Of a stretch of 64,000 nt of DNA, positions 1 through 7,068 are shown piece by piece. Positions within the stretch are counted from its first letter, which is position 1; each line of letters starts with the position of its first letter. The position numbers and the translations under genes were made by a program. The DNA is from Microbispora rosea subsp. aerata. GTDB lineage: Bacteria > Actinomycetota > Actinomycetes > Streptosporangiales > Streptosporangiaceae. The notes below the pieces were generated by a model. The model was given only the letters and a program-made list of their open reading frames with translations, was not told the DNA's origin and did not search any database. The stretch spans positions 1 through 64,000 of the forward strand of contig NZ_BMPY01000019.1 in NCBI RefSeq assembly GCF_014647835.1. Reading direction: 5' to 3'.

Positions 1-105
1 TCGTCCGCACCCTCGCCGCCCATCAACACCCCCGCCCACCTCGCGTCCCGAAATTCGCGGACAATCCGCAAGACCACCGCCAAGCCGTCGTCAAAGCCCG
101 CCCCC
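1..105 (-). repeat. degenerate copy of the 3' end of the DUF5682 gene
   Basis: Read on the minus strand just past the DUF5682 stop, positions about 99-42 resemble the last 60 bases of that gene (about 189-126): both begin GACGACGGCTTGGCGG and both can be read as DDGLA...VR.VRE. The copy has drifted and carries no gene of its own that I can support. The VWA-domain gene that often follows DUF5682 genes would lie further left, outside the window. Confidence 0.5.
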
Positions 106-2970
106 TCACCACCCCTCGCCCGCCGCGCGCCCGAAGATCTCGCGCACGGTCCGCACGGCCGCCGCCGCCAAGCCGTCGTCGTAGTCCTCGCCGCCCGTTA
201 CAGAGCCGGAGCCGGGCGCGGCCTCGGAGCGAACCCGGCGGCCGATCATCCGCCGCTCCGCCGCCGGGAACGCCCCGAAGGTGCGTCTCAGCAACGGCAG
301 CACGCCCACGAACGCCTCGGGCGACAGGCCGGTGAGCCAGGCGTCCACGGTGGAGAGCAGGCGCGGGTCGTGCACGAGCAGCAGACCGCCGCCGGACAGG
401 AAGCCCTCCATCCAGGCCGCCGACCTGGCCGGAGGGTTGCCGGGCGACATCGAGCGCGCCATGCGGGCGGCGATGTCGTCCTCCAGCGCCTCGGCGTCGA
501 ACAGGATCCGCACGATGCGGCCGTCGATCAGCCCCGGCAGGTCGTCGCGCCGGGCGATCCCGGCCAGCGTCGTGAGCCACCGGCCGCTCCCCATCAGAGC
601 GGCCGCGGTGTGGACGCCGTCCAGGAGCGCCGCCATCTCGCGGGCCGCGTCCTCGTCCAGCCCCGTCAGCGCGGGAGACAGCCCGGCGCAGATCCGCGCG
701 AGGATCGACTCGGTGACGCTCGCCAGGCCCTCGGTGCCGCGCACGTCCCCGTACCGGCGTACCCGCGCGAGCGCGGGCAGCGCCCCCATCAGGTGACGCA
801 CCTCGCCGTCGAGCGCCGCCCGGTCCTCGATCCGGGCCAGGACGTACGGCAGCGCGCGCGGGAGGTGGGCGAGCAGGCAGCGCTCGACCAGCGCGGCCAG
901 CTCGGGCAGGCCCGCGCCGTCGGCGAGGTCGCGGACACGGGCCGTCGCCGCCGCCTCGACCGTGATGCCCCACACGGCGGCCTCGACGAGGGCCACGTCG
1001 AGCTCGGGGCGCCACTCCAGCGTCCACGACTCCTTGAACGTCCCCTTGCTCCGGGACGGCCTGGGGGTCCCCCAAGGCACGTCGAGCAGGTTGAGCCGGT
1101 GCAGCAACCTGCTGCGCCCGAGGTCGAGCGGCTTGCGCAGGTCGAGATCGTGCTCCGCAGCCTGCGCCTCCGGCTTCATCCTCAGCCGCCGCTGCTCGTC
1201 ACGCAGGTCCCGTCGCAGCGGCACCATCGGTGTGGACTCGGGCACCCGCCCGAGCCGCTCCCCCACGACCATGCGCCGCCGCACCAGCTCGACCGGCAGC
1301 TCGTCGCCGCCGCACAGCACCGCCCGGACCGCCTCGGTGACCTCCGGCAGCCCGGCGAGCGGCCTGCCGCGCAGCGCCGCCAGCCCCTCGGCCAGCCGTA
1401 CGGCGTCGATGACGTGCGCGGACGAGACGGGCAGGCCCTCCTCCCGCAGGATCGCGGCGGCACGGGTCAGCCAGCGCTCCACCGGACGGTCGGGCGCCGT
1501 GAACAGGTGCTCGTACCACCCCGGGGCGGCGACGCCCGCGCCGTAGCCCGTGCCCGCCGCCAGCCGTCCATGGGTCCACGGCACCCACGTCATCTCGACC
1601 CTGACCTTGGGCAGGCCGCGCAGCAGCCGCTCGTCCTCGGCCACGGAGGGCGGACAGCCGGGCCGGTCCGGCGCGTCCCGGCCGGGCCCGGCGGCCGATC
1701 CCGGCCCGCGCTCGCTGCCTTCAGCCGGGGACGTCGCGGGCTGACTCGGCGTGGAAACATGCGGCACGGGCGAAGTCGGCGTCGCAAGGTCGAGCGCGGG
1801 CTGACCCGGGCTGGAGAGGTGCGGCGCGGGCCGAACCGGCGTCGCAACGTGAGGTGTGGAGGAACTCGGCGTCGGAAGGTGCGGCGCGGGCTGACCCGGG
1901 GCGGGACGGTTCGGTGCGAGCGGGGTTAAGGCGGGCAGATGCCAGGCACCGCAAACCACCGCGATGCGGGCGAAGCCCTCCCGCATCGCCTTGCGCAGCG
2001 TTTTGCGCATGTACGCCTCGCGCAGAGCCTCCACGCCCTCCGCGACGTGACCCTCGCGCACGGCCCTCATCGCCTCGGCGACCACGGCGAGCGTCCCGGC
2101 GTCACCCCGGTGCTCGACCAGGTCCTCCCACCACCGCTCCGGGTCGTCGTACCCCGCCGCGCGGGCAAGCTCGCCGATGGGGTCGCGGCGTGCGGGGTCG
2201 GCGTCGAGCGCCAGGCTGTGCGCGGCGGGCAGATCGCAGAACCGCACCTCGACGCCCTCCCGGACGGCGTAGGCGATCGCCTGCCACTCGGGGGAGAACT
2301 CGGCATAGGGCCAGAAGGCCGCTCGCGACGGCTCCCCCGGCACGTACGCCAGGAGCGCGACGGGCGGGCGCATCCCGGGGTCGGCGGCGAGCGCCACCAG
2401 GCCGTCGGCTTCGGGCGGGCCCTCGACGAGCACCAGGTCGGGCCGCATCCTGTTCAGCGCGTCACGCACCGCCCTTGCCGACCCCGGCCCGTGGTGCCGC
2501 ACCCCCAGCACCGCCACCTCCGGCACCCCGCGTTCCCCCGTCGCCCCCCGCACCGGCGGCGCCCCCGGTCCGCCTTCGGCCGGATGGTCCCGGTCGTCGC
2601 GGTCTCTCGTACGCGGCGAGCCGCCCCGATCACCACCCGAGGCCTGGCCGCTCGGCCCGCCTCGGCGAACCGCATCCACACCCGAGCCCAGGGGCGAGAC
2701 CTCACCACCCCCACCCACACCAGCAGGGCACGTGGCGACGCCAACAGACGCGACCTCACCATCCGGGACCCACCCAGCCGGCCCACCCTGGTGAACCCCA
2801 TCCGCCCCCGAGCCCAGAGACGAGACCTCACCACCCCCAGCCGAACCGGCGGCGCGGGCAGCGGCACCGGCGGACGCGGCGTCGAAATCCCGTGCGGCGG
2901 CGGTCTGTGCGGCGGCGGTCTGTGCGGCGGGTGATGCGGGCGAGGGGTTCGTGGCGTTCTCAGCCGACAT
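106..2970 (-). CDS. DUF5682 family protein (TraB/TIKI-like), 954 aa
   Basis: Last gene of a four-gene operon; its ATG overlaps the MoxR gene stop by 11 bases, so translational coupling supports this start. The conserved part begins near residue 150 with GVRHHGPGSA (about 156-165), then LVEGPPEAD (about 181-189) and CGAWHLPALT (about 340-349). A histidine motif, a glutamate motif and a G-x-x-H motif in this order recall the TraB/TIKI/EreA superfamily of putative metal-dependent hydrolases; that link is my inference. Residues 1-150 are low-complexity Gly/Ala/Ser with internal duplications, and about 350-420 hold repeats of the type PAPHLxTP, both probably family-foreign expansions. DUF5682 proteins are known to travel with MoxR ATPases and VWA proteins; biochemical function is unknown. 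Confidence 0.85.
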   Translation of the reverse strand: MSAENATNPSPASPAAQTAAAQTAAARDFDAASAGAAARAAGSAGGGEVSSLGSGADGVHQGGPAGWVPDGEVASVGVATCPAGVGGGGEVSPLGSGVDAVRRGGPSGQASGGDRGGSPRTRDRDDRDHPAEGGPGAPPVRGATGERGVPEVAVLGVRHHGPGSARAVRDALNRMRPDLVLVEGPPEADGLVALAADPGMRPPVALLAYVPGEPSRAAFWPYAEFSPEWQAIAYAVREGVEVRFCDLPAAHSLALDADPARRDPIGELARAAGYDDPERWWEDLVEHRGDAGTLAVVAEAMRAVREGHVAEGVEALREAYMRKTLRKAMREGFARIAVVCGAWHLPALTPLAPNRPAPGQPAPHLPTPSSSTPHVATPVRPAPHLSSPGQPALDLATPTSPVPHVSTPSQPATSPAEGSERGPGSAAGPGRDAPDRPGCPPSVAEDERLLRGLPKVRVEMTWVPWTHGRLAAGTGYGAGVAAPGWYEHLFTAPDRPVERWLTRAAAILREEGLPVSSAHVIDAVRLAEGLAALRGRPLAGLPEVTEAVRAVLCGGDELPVELVRRRMVVGERLGRVPESTPMVPLRRDLRDEQRRLRMKPEAQAAEHDLDLRKPLDLGRSRLLHRLNLLDVPWGTPRPSRSKGTFKESWTLEWRPELDVALVEAAVWGITVEAAATARVRDLADGAGLPELAALVERCLLAHLPRALPYVLARIEDRAALDGEVRHLMGALPALARVRRYGDVRGTEGLASVTESILARICAGLSPALTGLDEDAAREMAALLDGVHTAAALMGSGRWLTTLAGIARRDDLPGLIDGRIVRILFDAEALEDDIAARMARSMSPGNPPARSAAWMEGFLSGGGLLLVHDPRLLSTVDAWLTGLSPEAFVGVLPLLRRTFGAFPAAERRMIGRRVRSEAAPGSGSVTGGEDYDDGLAAAAVRTVREIFGRAAGEGW
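1745..1930 (-). repeat. intragenic ~30-bp minisatellite in the DUF5682 gene
   Basis: Six or so degenerate units of about 30 bases encode ten-residue repeats resembling PAPHLSTPxQ between the GAWH motif and the C-terminal domain. The reading frame stays open, so the tract is a Pro/Ser/Thr linker expansion and not a disruption. Confidence 0.7.
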
Positions 2971-4027
2971 CGCGGCAGGCCCGGTAGAAGTCGCGCCAGC
3001 CGTCGCGGTCGCGGACGACGGTCTCCAGGTATTCGTGCCACACGACGCGGTCGGAAACCGGGTCCTGGACCACCGCGCCCACGATGCCGCTCGCGACGTC
3101 GGCCGGGCGCAGCACGCCGTCCCCGAAGTGGGCGGCGAGCACGATCCCGCTGGTCACGACCGAGATCGCCTCCGCCGTGCTGAGCGTGCCGCTGGGCGAT
3201 TTGACCTTGGTCCGCCCGTCGGAGGTCACGCCCGCGCGCAGCTCGCGGAAGACCGTCACCACCCGGCGGATCTCCTCCAGGCCGGTCACGGTCTCCGGCA
3301 GCTCAAGGGAGCGGCCGAGCTGCGCCACGCGCCTGGTGACGATGTCGACCTCCTCCTCCGTGGTGGCCGGGACCGGCAGCACGACGGTGTTGAACCGCCT
3401 GCGCAGCGCGCTCGACAGGTCGTTGACCCCGCGGTCGCGGTCGTTGGCGGTGGCGATGAGGTTGAAGCCCTTGGCCGCCTGCACCTCCTCCCCCAGCTCA
3501 GGGATGGGCAGCGTCTTCTCCGACAACACGGTGATCAACGCGTCCTGCACGTCGGACGGCATGCGGGTGAGCTCCTCGACCCTGGCCAGCCGTCCCTCCG
3601 CCATCGCCCGCATGACCGGGCTCGGCGTCAGCGCCAGGCGGGAGGGGCCCTCCGACAGCAGCCGGGCGTAGTTCCACCCGTAGCGGACGGCCTCCTCCGT
3701 CGTGCCGGCCGTGCCCTGCACGAGCAGGGTCGAGTCGCCGCTGATCGCCGCGGCGAGGTGCTCCGACAGCCAGGTCTTGGCCGTGCCCGGCACCCCGAGC
3801 AGCAGCAGCGCCCTGTCGGTGGCGAGGGTCGCCACGGCCACCTCGACGATCCTGCGCGGGCCGATGTACTTCGGCGTGATCTGCCCGCCGTCCCCCAGCA
3901 CGTAGGTCGTCACCGCCCAGGGCGACAGCCGCCAGCCCGGCGGGCGCGGCCGGTCGTCGGTCTTCGCGAGGATCGCCAGTTCGTCGGCGAACTGCTCCTC
4001 CGCGTGCGGACGCAGCACGCTGGTCAT
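2960..4027 (-). CDS. MoxR-family AAA+ ATPase
   Basis: 355 aa from the ATG at 4027, which overlaps the upstream DUF5691 stop as ATGA; the open frame runs further upstream but that part is shadow sequence. Walker A is GVPGTAKT (about residues 55-65); the Walker B region reads ARVEELTRMPSDVQDAL, with Glu where most AAA+ proteins have the first Asp; sensor 1 is IATANDRDRG and an arginine-rich RRRFNTVVLP follows. MoxR ATPases act as chaperone-like remodellers for VWA-domain partners. Here it sits between DUF5691 and DUF5682, an arrangement I know from other actinomycetes. The target of remodelling is not known. Confidence 0.92.
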   Translation of the reverse strand: MTSVLRPHAEEQFADELAILAKTDDRPRPPGWRLSPWAVTTYVLGDGGQITPKYIGPRRIVEVAVATLATDRALLLLGVPGTAKTWLSEHLAAAISGDSTLLVQGTAGTTEEAVRYGWNYARLLSEGPSRLALTPSPVMRAMAEGRLARVEELTRMPSDVQDALITVLSEKTLPIPELGEEVQAAKGFNLIATANDRDRGVNDLSSALRRRFNTVVLPVPATTEEEVDIVTRRVAQLGRSLELPETVTGLEEIRRVVTVFRELRAGVTSDGRTKVKSPSGTLSTAEAISVVTSGIVLAAHFGDGVLRPADVASGIVGAVVQDPVSDRVVWHEYLETVVRDRDGWRDFYRACRDVG

Positions 4028-5544
4028 GCGAGCTCCTTCAGCATCTCGAAGCGGAACCGCAGGGTCGCGGCCAGTTCGGGGACCTCCCCGGCCTGTTCGT
4101 GCGTCGCGGGATCGAGGCGCTCCCCCGCCAGGCGGATCAGCTCGCCCGCGTTCCACGGCTGCGCCCGCGTGGTCTCGACGATCTTCTTGAGCACGGCCTT
4201 CGCCAGATGCCGCCCCCACGGACGCGGCACGCCGCCCAGCATCATGACCATCTGGCCGTCCACCGGGCGGCTCCTCACCAGCTCGGCCGCCCGGCGCGAC
4301 CGCTCCTCCGGCGGGAGCACGGCCAGCAGGTCGGTCAGTTGCTCGGTCACGAACAGGGCGCGCGCCCACGTCGTGTCCCGCTGCAGGATCGCGGCCCGGG
4401 TCCAGCCCATGCGGACCTCACGCTCCCAGTCGCCGATCCGGGCCCGGGCGATCTCGTCCGGCGGCATGCCGAGGTGCCCCGGCCAGAACGACAGCGGCGT
4501 GTGCGCAACCACCTGCTGCAGCCACCAGCCCCGCGTCCGCATTCCGGCGGGCGGCCGGGCCCTGACGCCGTCGCGTTCCATCGCGGCGTCGCAGCCCTCC
4601 GGCGGCTCCGCCCGGATGCCGGTGCCGTTCCTGGTCACCAATCGGCTCGCCCGCGCGGTCATGCGGCGGGCCAGCCGGGATCTCGGCAGCCGGGTGAGGA
4701 GGTCGGCGGCGGCCTGCCGCACCTCGCGACGCCGGTCGTCGAGCGCCGCCTCGAGGAACGGCTCGTCGGCCATGCCGAGGCCGTCGGCGAGGATCGTCAC
4801 GAAGGCGGCCCGGTCCTCCGGCGTCTCCGCGTTCCAGCCGCGTTCCAGCAGCTCTCGCGCGGCGGCGGGATCGCGGCACCGCAGCCCGGCCAGGAAGGCG
4901 CGCCTGTCGCCGCTCGTGCCGAGCTCCCACACCTCGCCGGGCGGCACGTGCGCCGGCTCCTCCAGCAGGTAGGCCCAGGCGGAGTTGAGACCGGCGAGCC
5001 AGCGGCCCCTGGCTCCGGTGACCGCCCCCAGATGCGCGCGGATCGACCGGTCCCCGGCTCCGAGGTCGAGCAGCTCGGGGATCATCTCCGCCGGGACGCG
5101 CACCCGGCGGGCGGCCGCCGTCTCCAGCCACTCGGTCAGCAATCTGCTCTGCTCACCGGCGAGCATCCTGGCCAGCCGGTCCGCGGCGGCGGCGGACACG
5201 AGCGGAAGCGTCTCCGCGGCCGCCGGGGCCGGCGGCGCGCCCCGGCTCAGCCGCCGCCCCGCGCGCATCCGGACCACCTGCTCGGCGGCCCGCTCGAGCA
5301 GGCTCTCGGGCGGGACGGCGCGACGGTCTGCGCCCACGAGCGCGGTGGACACCAGTTCCTCCCACGAGGCGGTCGGCTCTGCCGCCGCCCCTCTCCGCAC
5401 CGCGCCGGTCCCCGATCCGGCGCTCGGGCCGGCCTCGGCGTACGGGACCGGTGCGACGCCTCCGGGCGTACGCCGAGACCGGTCGCTCCCATCGGACGGC
5501 GGCGTCACCGGCCGGGGGAAGCCGCCGGACGGGCCCGTGGTCAT
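4024..5544 (-). CDS. DUF5691 family protein
   Basis: 506 aa from the ATG at 5544 (ATGA overlap with the upstream gene); the frame is open 38 codons further upstream but without support. The first 70 residues are a Gly/Pro/Ala-rich leader; the rest is predicted alpha-helical, rich in Leu/Ala/Arg with repeating helix pairs (for example a stretch with EAALDDRRREVRQAAADLL, typical of HEAT-like repeats). No catalytic motif is visible. The HEAT-like character suggests a scaffold for the neighbouring MoxR ATPase. Family assignment rests on position and on recognisable text such as the WPGHLGMPPDEIAR region. Confidence 0.8.
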   Translation of the reverse strand: MTTGPSGGFPRPVTPPSDGSDRSRRTPGGVAPVPYAEAGPSAGSGTGAVRRGAAAEPTASWEELVSTALVGADRRAVPPESLLERAAEQVVRMRAGRRLSRGAPPAPAAAETLPLVSAAAADRLARMLAGEQSRLLTEWLETAAARRVRVPAEMIPELLDLGAGDRSIRAHLGAVTGARGRWLAGLNSAWAYLLEEPAHVPPGEVWELGTSGDRRAFLAGLRCRDPAAARELLERGWNAETPEDRAAFVTILADGLGMADEPFLEAALDDRRREVRQAAADLLTRLPRSRLARRMTARASRLVTRNGTGIRAEPPEGCDAAMERDGVRARPPAGMRTRGWWLQQVVAHTPLSFWPGHLGMPPDEIARARIGDWEREVRMGWTRAAILQRDTTWARALFVTEQLTDLLAVLPPEERSRRAAELVRSRPVDGQMVMMLGGVPRPWGRHLAKAVLKKIVETTRAQPWNAGELIRLAGERLDPATHEQAGEVPELAATLRFRFEMLKELA

Positions 5545-6650
5545 AGGCGCACCACCCGGCCCTCCTCGTCCCAGGCCGTCAGCGGGCGCAGCCCGCGCGG
5601 CGTCCACTCGGCGGCGACCGTCAACGGCCTCCCGCCGGACACGGCCAGCAGCCGCCACGGGACGCCCACGGACGGGTGCAGCGGCAGCGCGTTCCCCTCC
5701 TCGTCGGCGAGGCCGTCAAGGCAGGGAACGGCCCCGGCCAGCACCAGCGGCCACGAATCGGTCCAGGGATCGGCGGCGAGCACCTCCGCGATCGACGCGG
5801 GCACCTGGGAGACCTTCGTCCCCGGAGGCGGCCCCGCGTCGACGGCGCCCCGCCGCTCGGCCACCAGCGCCCGCAGCGGCGACGCCCCGGGGTAGAAGGC
5901 CAGGTCGGCGTCGATCGTCGTGCCCGGCGCGGGGAACGGGTCGAGCGGCCGCCCGACCGGGGCGAACGCCAGCACCATCGCCGGACGGCCCGTCGTCCGG
6001 CCCGCCAGCCACACCCGCCGGGCGACCAGCCGGTCCTGCTCCTCCTCCCGGCAGCCGACGACGTCCCAGTGGTCGCGCACCGCCGGGGTGGCCAGCACGG
6101 ACTCCCTGGTGACGGGAAAGCCGACCCGCGCCCGTACGGTCTGCCGCAGCGGCTCGGGCAGCGCGGCGGCGCGGCGATACGCGACCGCGAGCAGGTGAAG
6201 CAGCGCGTATTCCCCGAGGAGAAGGCTCGGCCAGTCTTCGGCGCCGAGCACCCGCGAGAGGCGGGTGACGGTGCCCGCCACGCCGGGCGCCTGCGCGTCG
6301 ACCAGCCGCCTGGCGAGGTCGTCCCAGTCGGCCGGCCCCGTCTGGCGTGCCTGGGCGATGCCCTGCCCGATCTGGTCGGCCAGCCACCGCTCCAGCTCCG
6401 ACAGGCCCGCGGCGACCCTGCTCTCCCGCTGCCCGGCCTGGACGCGCCGGGCCGTCACGCGCTCACCGGCCCCGCCACCGCCCGTACCGGCGCGCCCCGT
6501 AGCACCGCCCGTCCCGGCGCCGCCGGTCCCCGCGCCGCTCGTAGCGCCGCCGGTCCCAGTGCCGCCCGTCCCGGCGCGGCCCGTGCCCGGGATCGCCGCC
6601 GTGTCCTGCCGTTTCTTCACCCGCCGCACAGTAGCCACGCGCCCCGACAA
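5541..6650 (-). CDS. SWIM-zinc-finger family protein lacking its SWIM domain
   Basis: Up to 369 aa; the far start is TTG (6650), with in-frame GTG alternatives at 6638 and 6620. From about residue 75 (ESRVAAGLSELERWLADQI, then WDDLARRLVDAQAPG) it matches, from memory, the C-terminal module of actinobacterial SWIM proteins encoded first in DUF5691/MoxR/DUF5682 operons. Those carry an N-terminal C-x-C...C-x-H zinc finger. Here no such cluster exists: the N-terminus is about 50 residues of Gly/Thr/Ala repeats, and I find no SWIM motif in any frame upstream. First gene of the operon, overlapping DUF5691 by ATGA. Either an N-terminally truncated but functional protein or a decaying one. Confidence 0.7.
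   Translation of the reverse strand: MSGRVATVRRVKKRQDTAAIPGTGRAGTGGTGTGGATSGAGTGGAGTGGATGRAGTGGGGAGERVTARRVQAGQRESRVAAGLSELERWLADQIGQGIAQARQTGPADWDDLARRLVDAQAPGVAGTVTRLSRVLGAEDWPSLLLGEYALLHLLAVAYRRAAALPEPLRQTVRARVGFPVTRESVLATPAVRDHWDVVGCREEEQDRLVARRVWLAGRTTGRPAMVLAFAPVGRPLDPFPAPGTTIDADLAFYPGASPLRALVAERRGAVDAGPPPGTKVSQVPASIAEVLAADPWTDSWPLVLAGAVPCLDGLADEEGNALPLHPSVGVPWRLLAVSGGRPLTVAAEWTPRGLRPLTAWDEEGRVVRL
6460..6600 (-). repeat. short-unit repeat tract encoding Gly/Thr/Ala
   Basis: Units of 12-18 bases of the type GGCACTGGCGG encode GTGG, GATG and GAGTGG blocks at the N-terminus of the SWIM-less protein, where a zinc finger would be expected. Confidence 0.7.
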
Positions 6651-6725
6651 AACCGGGACCTCGGAGGGAGGCAGCCATGCACGCGATCCGGGAACGCAGG
6701 ATCACTGCCCGGCCGGCACCCCGTG

Positions 6726-6910
6726 TCGATGCCCGCGGCAGCGCCCACACGGGTGATCAGGCAGCCCAGACCGGCGCGCGCCCGCCGCGTCTCGATGGCC
6801 GCGACCATGCCCACGGAGGTGACCGGGCAGCCGCCGCGCCCGGCCAGGATCGACGTCCACGACGGGGCTCACGGGATGACCGGGCGGCCCAGGCCCACTC
6901 GCGCGGGTCC
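6726..6910. repeat. three tandem ~60-bp repeats in the intergenic region
   Basis: The 420-base gap between the divergent SWIM-family and LAL genes holds three similar blocks starting TCGATG/TCGACG at 6726, 6792 and 6850, each followed by a GCCCAC...GG.TGA.C.GGC motif. No convincing gene or RNA is seen in the rest of the gap apart from the LAL promoter. Confidence 0.6.
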
Positions 6911-7055
6911 CGGGGAGACGGTCGTACGCACCTGGACGAGCCGGGCCCGGCGGCGGAAGGCCCGGGGCGCGGCCGGGCGCGCAGCGCGGCTGTGGACGGT
7001 GCCCGGCTCGACGGGGGGCGTCGATGCGGGCGGCGGCTTTGTCGGGGCCGCGTGC

Positions 7056-7061
7056 CATACT
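7056..7061 (+). promoter_or_regulatory. leaderless -10 element of the LAL regulator gene
   Basis: CATACT lies 7 bases before the GTG at 7069, the geometry of a leaderless transcript; no good -35 is visible. Confidence 0.5.
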
Positions 7062-7068
7062 CGCCTGC

